Shown in pieces: positions 1-5,640 of a DNA stretch of 5,640 nt. This DNA is from Paraktedonobacter sp034438135 (lineage in GTDB: Bacteria > Chloroflexota > Ktedonobacteria > Ktedonobacterales > Ktedonobacteraceae). The notes beneath the pieces are model-generated. The model was not told the origin of the DNA. It ran no database searches and worked only from the letters and a program-made list of their open reading frames with translations. The first letter of the stretch is position 1; the number at the start of each line of letters is the position of its first letter. The stretch is from contig DAOTTL010000303.1 in NCBI GenBank assembly GCA_034438135.1, positions 1-5,640 of the forward strand, given 5' to 3'. Made by a program: the position numbers and the translations under genes.

Positions 1-63
1 AGAGAAATTGAGGTGCTTCAGGTGTTTCGCTGCGCGAAACGCCTGAAGCACCTCAATTTCTCT
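1..63 (+). terminator. Long hairpin with T-rich tail, likely terminator of an upstream gene
   Basis: Bases 1-30 pair with 34-63 around a 3-base loop (TGC at 31-33). The only non-Watson-Crick position is T23 against G41, which is a G-U pair in plus-strand RNA but an A-C mismatch in minus-strand RNA, so the structure is better as a plus-strand transcript. A pyrimidine-rich tail with five T at 68-72 follows within a few bases, as expected of an intrinsic terminator. The stem is much longer than a usual terminator, so it could also be a palindromic repeat unit similar in design to those at 3978-4035 and 5353-5409. The upstream gene it would end lies outside the window. Confidence 0.5.
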
Positions 64-73
64 CCTCTTTTTC

Positions 74-102
74 TTACCGGTTTTCATTACATGTGATAGA
101 AT
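74..102 (+). promoter_or_regulatory. Candidate extended -10 promoter for the exporter operon
   Basis: TGATAGAAT at 94-102 is a good extended -10 element (TG, one base, then TAGAAT, which is one base from TATAAT). Seventeen bases upstream, TTACCG at 74-79 is only a weak -35, which extended -10 promoters tolerate. Transcription would start near 108-110, leaving a leader of about 65 bases before the GTG start at 174. The promoter begins just after the hairpin at 1-63, so the layout reads as end of one unit followed by start of the next. This is a motif match only. A weaker alternative is TTGCCA at 122-127 with a poor -10 about 17-18 bases later. Confidence 0.4.
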
Positions 103-162
103 AAGGGTTCTAGAGTTAACGTTGCCAGTCCACCTTATTTCGTCTCAATATCATACATCGCT

Positions 163-167
163 GGAGA
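163..167 (+). promoter_or_regulatory. Ribosome binding site fixing the GTG start of the first exporter gene
   Basis: GGAGA at 163-167 lies six bases before the GTG at 174. No ATG in this frame is available until codon 27, which falls at the start of the first membrane segment, so the Shine-Dalgarno supports GTG as the start. Confidence 0.7.
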
Positions 168-173
168 ATCCAC

Positions 174-1991
174 GTGTCTAAACGCGAATTTACCATCGAA
201 AACGAATACCATTATAATCTGAGCAGCCCTACTCGCTGGATCATTTCACATATGTGGCGATACAAATATCTGATTCTCTGCTACATAGTGGCCTCGATCG
301 CAGCTAACGCTATTTATGCCATTGTCTCACTCTTCACTGGTACGGCTTTTAACCTGGTAGTCCACGGTTCACTGGATCAACTTGGCAGATTAGTCCTCAC
401 TATGCTGGGGGTCATTCTTATCGGTGGATGCGCAGACATTGGCGCACGCATCTTTCCAGAGCTTGTGGGCAAACGCGTCGTGCGTGACGCTCGTCAAGAA
501 CTCTATCTGAGCTTGCTCGGTAAAAGCCAGACGTTTCATAATCGCCAGCGTGTCGGAGACATTATGGCGCGGGTTGCAAACGATATGACCCAGTTAACCA
601 ATATGGTTACACCCGGCTTTGATATCGCTTTTGACTCAAATGTCAGCCTGACTATGACGCTCATTTTCATCGGTTCAGTCAATTTTCAGCTCCTGCTGGT
701 ACCGCTCCTTTTCACCGTCTCCTTTCTGATCGCGGTGCGTTTCTACTCTCGCCGGCTCGCGCCTATCTCAGACAGTATGCGGGCAAAATTCGGGGAACTC
801 AATGCCAGACTGAACGAGACGATCAGCGGTATCCAGGTTGTCAAAGCGGCAGCACAGGAGCAGGAAGAGATAGAGAAATTTGAGCGACAGGCGAGTGTCT
901 ATCGGGATCTATTTGTCAAAAACGGCTATGTGCAGTCCTGGTACCTGCCTCCCTTACTTCTCTCCATCACCCTGGTTTTAGGCTTCCTCCACGGGCTTTT
1001 TCTGGTCTCACAAAACCAACTCACAGTGGGAGGTCTGGTTTCATTTATGAGTTTGATGGCCTTCCTGCGCTATCCCGCGTTTAATACTAACTGGTCCTAC
1101 AGTCTGATCCAACTCGGTGTCTCAGGGGCCTCACGTATTTTAAAGATCCTCAAAGAAGAGACCGAACTGGACGAGAACGAGGACGGATATCGCAGTTCCC
1201 CAGCAGGGATACGTGGCGAGATCGTCTTTGAGCATGTCACCTTTGGCTACGAGGATACGCCCGTACTGACTGATATCTCCTTCCGTGGGGAACCAGGTCA
1301 AACTATCGCCATCGTCGGACAGACTGGTTCCGGTAAGAGCACACTGACAAAACTTATTAACCGGATCTACGATGTCAACGAGGGACGTATCCTCATCGAT
1401 GGCATAGATGTACGAGAATGGAGTCTGGACTCATTGCGCTCCCAGATCTCGACCATTGAGCAGGATATCTTTCTCTTTTCCCGCACTATAGCCGAGAACA
1501 TTGCCTATGGTTTGGGACCAAATCCCGACCGGGCAGCCATTGAACAGGCGGCGCGTGATGCCCAGGCTGAACAGTTTATTCTGAGCTTCAAAGAGGGATA
1601 TGAGACAGAGATTGGTGAGCGTGGCGTAACCCTCTCAGGCGGCCAACGTCAGCGCATCGCCATCGCCCGCGCCCTTCTCACCGATCCTCGTATCCTGATC
1701 CTTGACGACTCCACCAGCGCCATTGATAGCGCCACTGAGGATGAGATTCAGCAGGCCATCCATCGCTTGCAGGAAGGACGCACTACCCTGCTTATCACAC
1801 ATCGGCTCTCGCAAATTCGTTGGGCCGATAAGGTGCTGCTCCTGCGCCAGGGTCGATTGATTGACCAGGGCACTCATACGGAACTGCTCGCTCGCAGCGA
1901 AATGTATCGCCGTATCTTTGCCCACCACACATCCGAAGCGGACGCGCTTCCGGCAAAGATACAGACGGGAAGCGGGTCCGCGAGCGACTGA
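174..1991 (+). CDS. ABC exporter half-transporter, degenerate-site subunit (permease fused to ATPase)
   Basis: This is one subunit of a type IV ABC exporter (MsbA/MdlA-like fold) that would sit in the inner membrane and extrude drugs or lipids using ATP; the substrate is unknown. Hydrophobic segments lie at about 30-54, 70-92, 155-190 (two helices) and 255-305 (two helices). The coupling-region motif GDIMARVANDM is at about 128-138. The ATPase domain has A-loop Tyr359, Walker A GQTGSGKST at 382-390, Q-loop Gln430, signature LSGGQ at 487-491, Walker B ILILDD at 507-512 and H-loop His543. The residue after Walker B that is normally the catalytic Glu is Asp512, the hallmark of the degenerate half of heterodimeric exporters. 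The tail after about 585 looks unstructured. The length of 605 residues is normal. The partner gene starts 71 bases downstream with no terminator between, so they are probably co-transcribed. Confidence 0.96.
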   Translation: MSKREFTIENEYHYNLSSPTRWIISHMWRYKYLILCYIVASIAANAIYAIVSLFTGTAFNLVVHGSLDQLGRLVLTMLGVILIGGCADIGARIFPELVGKRVVRDARQELYLSLLGKSQTFHNRQRVGDIMARVANDMTQLTNMVTPGFDIAFDSNVSLTMTLIFIGSVNFQLLLVPLLFTVSFLIAVRFYSRRLAPISDSMRAKFGELNARLNETISGIQVVKAAAQEQEEIEKFERQASVYRDLFVKNGYVQSWYLPPLLLSITLVLGFLHGLFLVSQNQLTVGGLVSFMSLMAFLRYPAFNTNWSYSLIQLGVSGASRILKILKEETELDENEDGYRSSPAGIRGEIVFEHVTFGYEDTPVLTDISFRGEPGQTIAIVGQTGSGKSTLTKLINRIYDVNEGRILIDGIDVREWSLDSLRSQISTIEQDIFLFSRTIAENIAYGLGPNPDRAAIEQAARDAQAEQFILSFKEGYETEIGERGVTLSGGQRQRIAIARALLTDPRILILDDSTSAIDSATEDEIQQAIHRLQEGRTTLLITHRLSQIRWADKVLLLRQGRLIDQGTHTELLARSEMYRRIFAHHTSEADALPAKIQTGSGSASD

Positions 1992-2062
1992 GTACACTGA
2001 TAATCTTTAGATGCCAGACGGTGATGCAAGGAAGTGCAACAATTCGCTAGAATGGAGATACC

Positions 2063-3898
2063 ATGGGTTTCTTAATGGATGGGCTAGATGCTGAAGCATA
2101 CGATCGTCAATATACTGATCGGGCACTTCTGGCCCGTATTATCGGTTACTTTCGTCCCAGGCGAAACTTGATGTTCTTCGTAGGCATCCTGGTGGTACTC
2201 AGTGCCTCAATCGATACGACTGTCCCTTTACTTGTTTCGCGGGGACTGGACATTATCATTGCGACGAAAACTGTGCAGGCGGTGAGCATCCTGACCGCTG
2301 TGATCCTGGTCGCTGGCATACTCTCCTGGACGTGTAGCTTCTTTCGTCAGCGTTTCACTGCTCGCGCAGTGGGCGGGGTTGTTCTGGGTCTACGCAAAGA
2401 TGCCTTCTCCTCAGTAGTCGCACGTGACATGTCCTTCTACGACGAATTTCCTTCAGGCAAAATTGTCAGCCGCGTAACCTCAGATACCGAGGACTTCGCT
2501 ACAATTGTGACCCTGAGCATGAACCTGCTCAGTCAGTTCCTCCTCTTCTTCTTGCTGCTTGGCATCCTCTTCTTCCGCAACGTCTATCTGGCTCTGCTCG
2601 CAATGGCTATTGTGCCAGCTATCCTGTTAATAGCCCTGGTCTTTCGACGTATTGCTCGCCAGACTACCCGCAATACCCAGCGTTCTCTGGCAAGAGTGAA
2701 TGCCAACGTCCAGGAGATCGTCAGTGGCATCACAGTGGCAAAGAACTTCCGGCAAGAGCGGAACATGTACGACGAATTTACACAGATCAATCAACAATCG
2801 TACAGGGTCAATATACGCTCAGGCTTCGTCTATAGTGGCGTTTTTCCGCTCCTCTTCTTTGTTGCAAACCTGGGAACAACGATCGTAATCTACTTCGGTG
2901 GACGAAGTGTGCTGGCACATACGATCTCTATCGGAGATTGGTTCCTCTTTGTTCAGAGTATGGGCGTGCTCTGGTTTCCGCTGACAAGTATCGCCTCATT
3001 CTGGAGTCAATTCCAGCTGGGATTGGCCGCTAGCGAACGCACCTTTGCCCTCCTCGACGCGGAACCAAGTGTGCGCCAGACAGCTAACGAACGCCCGGAA
3101 TCACTCGTTGGCAAAATCGAGTTTCGCAACGTCTTCTTCAGCTACGATACCCGTCAGCAGGTTCTTACAAACTTTAATCTGACTATTCAACCAGGTGAAA
3201 CAGTGGCTATCGTCGGCCACACTGGCGCTGGTAAGTCCAGTCTGGCAAGATTGATCGCCCGCTTCTATGAATTCCAGGGCGGTAAATTGCTGATTGATGA
3301 ACACGATATTCGCTCACTCGACCTGCACAGCTATCATCAGCAGCTTGGAATGGTTCCTCAGGCACCGTTCCTCTTCTCGGGTACGGTGGCAGAAAATATC
3401 CGTTATGCTCGTCCCTCTGCCAGCGAGAAACAGGTTGAAGACATTGCATACAATATCGGACAGGGCGACTGGCTGGAGGCGCTACCCGAGGGACTCAATA
3501 CTCTGGTTGGTGAGGCTGGTCGCTCTCTCTCGATGGGTCAACGTCAACTCGTGGCTCTGGCGCGGGTACTCTTGCAAGCCCCATCTATCATTGTCATGGA
3601 CGAGGCCACCGCCAGTGTGGATCCTTTAACAGAGGCGCAGATTCAGGAGGGGTTGGACGTCCTGCTCAAGGGCCGTACCGCTATCTTGATCGCGCACCGC
3701 CTCTCGACCATCCAACATGCCGATCGCATTCTGGTACTCTCGCATGGACAGATAGTGGAGGAAGGCAACCATGAACAACTCCTCCTCATGGGTGGTCACT
3801 ATGCACAACTGTACAATACCTACTTCCGTCATCAATCACCTACCTACCGTCCCGGTCAGGGCTTCGTACCTGTCAATGCCAATCTCACGCTCTCCTGA
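2063..3898 (+). CDS. ABC exporter half-transporter, catalytic-glutamate subunit (permease fused to ATPase)
   Basis: This is the second half of the exporter, MdlB/TM288-like in build. Hydrophobic segments lie at about 36-58, 72-93, 150-195 (two helices) and 258-310 (two helices). The coupling region SFYDEFPSGKIVSRVTSD is at about 124-141. The ATPase domain has A-loop Tyr361, Walker A GHTGAGKSS at 385-393, Q-loop Gln433 in VPQ, Walker B IIVMDE with Asp513 and catalytic Glu514, D-loop ASVD, and H-loop His545. The signature motif is LSMGQ (489-493) instead of LSGGQ, with Met491 replacing the first glycine. This altered signature faces the Asp512 site of the upstream subunit, so the two deviations match. 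GGAGA at 2054-2058 precedes the ATG by four bases; Met5 is a possible alternative start. The length of 611 residues is typical. The stop codon is followed within two bases by the repeat at 3901. Confidence 0.96.
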   Translation: MGFLMDGLDAEAYDRQYTDRALLARIIGYFRPRRNLMFFVGILVVLSASIDTTVPLLVSRGLDIIIATKTVQAVSILTAVILVAGILSWTCSFFRQRFTARAVGGVVLGLRKDAFSSVVARDMSFYDEFPSGKIVSRVTSDTEDFATIVTLSMNLLSQFLLFFLLLGILFFRNVYLALLAMAIVPAILLIALVFRRIARQTTRNTQRSLARVNANVQEIVSGITVAKNFRQERNMYDEFTQINQQSYRVNIRSGFVYSGVFPLLFFVANLGTTIVIYFGGRSVLAHTISIGDWFLFVQSMGVLWFPLTSIASFWSQFQLGLAASERTFALLDAEPSVRQTANERPESLVGKIEFRNVFFSYDTRQQVLTNFNLTIQPGETVAIVGHTGAGKSSLARLIARFYEFQGGKLLIDEHDIRSLDLHSYHQQLGMVPQAPFLFSGTVAENIRYARPSASEKQVEDIAYNIGQGDWLEALPEGLNTLVGEAGRSLSMGQRQLVALARVLLQAPSIIVMDEATASVDPLTEAQIQEGLDVLLKGRTAILIAHRLSTIQHADRILVLSHGQIVEEGNHEQLLLMGGHYAQLYNTYFRHQSPTYRPGQGFVPVNANLTLS

Positions 3899-3900
3899 CA

Positions 3901-4067
3901 TGAGTCATCCCTGATTTTCCAAAATCAAGACAAAAGGCTTTCGACCTGCTATACAGGCCGCGCCACCCCCTTTTATTAAGAAGAAGCGAGGCTGTTTGGC
4001 GGCGCATGCGCTGCCAAACAGCCTCGCTTCTTCTTTTCTCGGGGAGGTGAACAGCTTTCAAGCTCAG
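3901..4067. repeat. Imperfect intergenic repeat, copy 1 (MITE-like, right end not recognisable)
   Basis: This stretch aligns in the same orientation with 5275-5440. The first 46 bases (3901-3946 against 5275-5320) match at 40 positions, and a 21-base block at 4024-4044 is identical to 5399-5419. Inside are a small hairpin (3912-3918 with 3921-3927, loop CC) and the large hairpin 3978-4035. The left end reads TGAGTCATCCCTGA, like the terminal repeats of copy 2, but I see no convincing matching right terminus before the kinase gene, so this copy may be decayed or truncated. It starts two bases after the exporter stop codon. It encodes no evident protein. It could be a decayed miniature transposable element or a REP-like extragenic palindrome. 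Confidence 0.75.
3978..4035. terminator. Perfect 23-bp hairpin between convergent genes, possible bidirectional terminator
   Basis: Bases 3978-4000 pair perfectly with 4013-4035. The 12-base loop region contains the palindrome GCGCATGCGC (4002-4011), so the stem can extend further through a G-T pair. A T-rich run follows the right arm on the plus strand (TTCTTTTCTC), and the left side has TTTTATT, giving an A-rich rather than T-rich stretch on that strand and a usable AATAAAA-like tail read from the minus strand. Lying between the convergent exporter and kinase genes, it could end both transcripts. The T-tracts are imperfect, and because the hairpin belongs to a repeat, termination may be incidental. 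Confidence 0.5.
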
Positions 4068-4117
4068 CCATCTCACTCTTTAAAATCTGGCGGCTGCACC
4101 GTCAGAAAGAGCGTTTG

Positions 4118-4136
4118 CTCATTTTGGCAAAATGAG
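4118..4136 (-). terminator. Small hairpin just downstream of the kinase gene
   Basis: CTCATTTT (4118-4125) pairs with AAAATGAG (4129-4136) around a 3-base loop, seven bases beyond the kinase stop codon on the minus strand. The stem is A/T-rich and, read on the minus strand, is followed by CAAACGCTCTTTC with no clean T-run. It is therefore a weak terminator candidate or an mRNA 3'-end stabilising hairpin. Confidence 0.3.
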
Positions 4137-4143
4137 GATTGAT

Positions 4144-5244
4144 TCACAGTACATCGGGTTTCTCTCGACCGGCCAGTTCTTTCTCAATGCCCAGGATCAT
4201 TCTGGTGGGGAGAGCGAGATTAGCTGAGGATTGAGAGGCGGCATTGATCTCGCCGTCCTCTGCCAGAACCGACTGAAATAATTGGACGGAATCTGCCTTC
4301 GTCCCCTCTCCCAAATCATCCCTGAAAAACACTTCCTGCACGCACGCGATCAGATCTTGAATCACCCGTTCATAGCGATAGTAGGTGAGCGCCATCCAGT
4401 CGATTTCCGTCTGTCCGTATCCCTGAAAAAATGCAGAAGTGCCCGGCAACGTTTCGCTCTCGGATGACGATGCTTTGACAAAGATGAAATCGCGCTCTTT
4501 GGTAGACAGCATCACATCATCCCAGTCGATCACAAAGACATGACCAGAATGATCACGGAGCAGATTGGCTGGATGCAGGTCCGCATGACAGATGACATAG
4601 GGAAGGGTTCGCGCTTGAAGCAATGTCGCCAGCTTTTCCAGAGAAGTGACGACCGTGTGAATGGTAGACTGATGGACCATCCAGGAAGAGCGAATGGTAC
4701 GCTTCGAGGCACTTCCTCCGTCAAGTTCCTGCGTGTCTTGAGTCCTGGCAACAGCGAGACTGGTTTCAAAAGTATGCACCCATCGAGCATACTCTGTTGG
4801 ATCAAAGGTCTCCTTGCGTAGGGACTCAAAGCCGAAAGGCGGCAGAGTGACCTGATGAATGCGTTGGAAGATGGTTCCCAATTCCTTCCACTGTCCATCT
4901 GTCATCCCCGTCCAACTCGTATCTCCGTCGATAAAGGGATACACGATCACAGTCCAATCCTCTGCTCTGGCCCATAAAGCCTTGCTTGTGGTAGGCAAAG
5001 GAGCCACGACCGATGTGATCCCCTGGTCCCTGAGATAAGCGGGAACAAGACAACATGGTTCATACAATGATCCAGACTTGACTTTGAGCAAATAGGCAGT
5101 TCCCTGCTCACTCACCACCCGATACACTCCGGCCTGATAATCCAGTCCCAGAGGAAGAAACTCAAGTGTGACAGGGTAAAGGCCATAGTGGTTCTGCAAG
5201 CAGGCTTGCAGGCGCTCCATTGAAATCTTTGGTTGCTCACGCAT
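4144..5244 (-). CDS. APH-family phosphotransferase, APH(9)/spectinomycin kinase-like
   Basis: This 366-residue protein has the aminoglycoside/choline kinase fold, predicted to be cytosolic and to transfer phosphate from ATP to a small-molecule hydroxyl. Visible elements are a probable ATP-binding lysine in YLLKVKSG (Lys54), the hinge VIVYPFIDG (99-107), the catalytic loop HADLHPANLL (218-229 region: His220, Asp222, Asn227) and the metal-binding motif IDWDD (Asp240). The following MLSTKERDFIFV resembles the LAPKERDLMF stretch I associate with spectinomycin phosphotransferase-like proteins. A polar stretch at about 165-192 looks like an insertion and partly explains a length somewhat above the roughly 330 residues I expect for APH(9) enzymes. 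The ATG start at 5244 has only a weak upstream Shine-Dalgarno (GGGAT about 12 bases away); Met9 is an alternative. The gene is convergent with the exporter and bracketed by two repeat copies. The true substrate may be a metabolite rather than an antibiotic. Confidence 0.9.
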   Translation of the reverse strand: MREQPKISMERLQACLQNHYGLYPVTLEFLPLGLDYQAGVYRVVSEQGTAYLLKVKSGSLYEPCCLVPAYLRDQGITSVVAPLPTTSKALWARAEDWTVIVYPFIDGDTSWTGMTDGQWKELGTIFQRIHQVTLPPFGFESLRKETFDPTEYARWVHTFETSLAVARTQDTQELDGGSASKRTIRSSWMVHQSTIHTVVTSLEKLATLLQARTLPYVICHADLHPANLLRDHSGHVFVIDWDDVMLSTKERDFIFVKASSSESETLPGTSAFFQGYGQTEIDWMALTYYRYERVIQDLIACVQEVFFRDDLGEGTKADSVQLFQSVLAEDGEINAASQSSANLALPTRMILGIEKELAGREKPDVL

Positions 5245-5261
5245 AGATAGCTACTTATCCC

Positions 5262-5267
5262 ATTCTA
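5262..5267 (-). promoter_or_regulatory. Weak candidate -10 box for the kinase gene
   Basis: Read on the minus strand, 5267-5262 is TAGAAT, the same hexamer as in the proposed exporter promoter, 17 bases before the ATG at 5244. No TTGACA-like -35 is found 16-19 bases upstream, where the sequence is already inside repeat copy 2. If real, the start site would be very close to the start codon and the -35 region would be supplied by the repeat. Confidence 0.2.
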
Positions 5268-5272
5268 TGAAC

Positions 5273-5465
5273 TATGAGGCATCCCTGATTTTGGAAAATC
5301 AGGACAAAAGGCCTTCGGCCTTTATAGCAGGCCGCCCCACACCCTTTTTCTCAGAAGAAGTGAGCGTGGTTGGCGGAGCATTTACCCCTCCAACCACGTC
5401 GCTTCTTCTTTTCTCGGGGGGGAGGGCAACTTTGCAAGCCACAGAAAAGTTAGGGATGACTCATA
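5273..5465. mobile_element. MITE-like element, copy 2, with terminal inverted repeats
   Basis: The left end TATGAGGCATCCCTGA (5273-5288) and the right end (5450-5465, reverse complement TATGAGTCATCCCTAA) match at 14 of 16 positions. TA at both outer edges fits a TA target duplication as made by IS630/Tc1-mariner transposases; because TA is self-complementary it could equally be part of the repeat. The body is under 200 bases with no plausible protein and contains three hairpins: 5285-5292/5295-5302 (loop GG), 5307-5313/5317-5323 (loop TTC) and 5353-5409. It is a non-autonomous element if mobile, and it lies directly upstream of the kinase start. The partial relative is at 3901-4067. Confidence 0.65.
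5353..5409. other. Core hairpin of repeat copy 2
   Basis: Bases 5353-5373 pair with 5390-5409 with a one-base bulge and one G-T pair, around a 16-base loop. The position and outer arms (GAAGAAG with CTTCTTC) match the hairpin of copy 1, but the inner arms differ (GTGGTTGG/CCAACCAC here, GCTGTTTGGC/GCCAAACAGC there) and still pair. The following TTTTCTCGGGG could let it act as a plus-strand terminator. Confidence 0.6.
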
Positions 5466-5640
5466 CCTGCCTATCATTTCTTGCATGAATATGCACATGC
5501 TAGCCAGTCGGTTCTTCGCCCGCGCCTCGCAAGCGGACGGCATGTACTCACACAATTGTCATCAATGGCAAGTATGCCCACGATCTATGGAAGAAGCAAG
5601 CCTTTGTCACGCCAGGGTCGTTCGACAATCTGAGTTTCTC
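5466..5640 (+). other. Right-edge segment without an assignable gene; possible partial coding frame
   Basis: After the repeat no complete gene is visible. The plus-strand frame through 5552-5640 reads as a natural-looking peptide (THTIVINGKYAHDLWKKQ, then AFVTPGSFDNLSF) and runs off the window. It is open only back to a TAG at 5501 and has no ATG, GTG or TTG start. A second plus frame from ATG 5485 is also open to the edge, but its His-, Cys- and Gln-rich translation looks like a shadow. This may be the broken 5' end of a gene continuing to the right, a frameshifted pseudogene, or chance. I do not recognise a family. Confidence 0.25.

Noticed and set aside
1635..1997. Minus-strand open frame of 120 codons opposite the first exporter ATPase domain
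   Set aside because: It lies entirely antisense to the conserved signature-to-end part of the ATPase, has no family features, and is explained as a shadow.
2048..2053. TAGAAT between the two exporter genes as an internal promoter
   Set aside because: It is ten bases before the start codon and abuts the Shine-Dalgarno, so a transcript from it would lack a leader; no -35 was seen.
3294..3629. Plus-strand 111-codon frame inside the second exporter gene
   Set aside because: It overlaps Q-loop to Walker B coding sequence in another frame; its Arg/Ser/Trp-rich translation is typical of a shadow.
3885..4076. Minus-strand 63-codon frame across repeat copy 1
   Set aside because: It spans a palindromic repeat and the end of the exporter gene; the translation has no recognisable domain and depends on the hairpin sequence.
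4530..4898. Minus-strand 122-codon frame overlapping the kinase
   Set aside because: It is a shifted frame of the same strand as the kinase over its conserved catalytic region; the kinase frame carries all motifs.
5267..5488. Plus-strand 73-codon frame across repeat copy 2
   Set aside because: It is almost entirely made of the non-coding repeat with its hairpins, lacks a family signature, and the equivalent frame is not kept in copy 1.
1..5640. CRISPR array, tRNA or rRNA
   Set aside because: No regularly spaced short direct repeats and no cloverleaf or ribosomal RNA sequence were seen; the repeats present are two copies over a kilobase apart.

Overview
The window looks like a bacterial chromosomal segment of roughly balanced base composition. 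It holds two complete tandem ABC-exporter genes on the plus strand, one complete phosphotransferase gene pointing at them from the minus strand, and several long inverted-repeat structures between the genes. The style of the phosphotransferase and the palindromic intergenic repeats remind me of Ktedonobacteria (Chloroflexota). That is recollection, not a search result, and is held with low confidence.

Layout: 1-63 is a near-perfect 30-bp hairpin, probably the terminator of an upstream gene outside the window. 64-173 is the leader of the exporter operon, with a good extended -10 box and a clear Shine-Dalgarno before a GTG start. 174-1991 and 2063-3898 encode two half-size ABC exporters (605 and 611 residues), each with a six-helix membrane domain followed by a nucleotide-binding domain. 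3899-4143 is intergenic and carries copy 1 of an imperfect repeat with a long hairpin, then a small hairpin. 4144-5244 (minus) is an APH-family small-molecule kinase resembling the spectinomycin phosphotransferase APH(9) group. 5273-5465 is copy 2 of the repeat, with terminal inverted repeats and flanking TA, so it looks like a miniature transposable element. 5466-5640 has no confident gene, although one frame running off the right edge looks protein-like.

The two exporter halves almost certainly form one heterodimer. The first lacks the catalytic glutamate after Walker B (Asp512), and the second has an altered signature motif (LSMGQ). In the head-to-tail dimer these two defects fall in the same composite ATP site, giving one degenerate and one consensus site, as in TM287/288 and BmrCD. 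The substrate cannot be read from sequence; drug or lipid export is the family expectation. The kinase is convergent with the exporter and transcribed separately, so any shared role in resistance is only suggestive.

The least ordinary part is the pair of repeats that bracket the kinase gene in the same orientation. Their flanks are conserved, while their central hairpin arms differ in sequence yet remain self-complementary.
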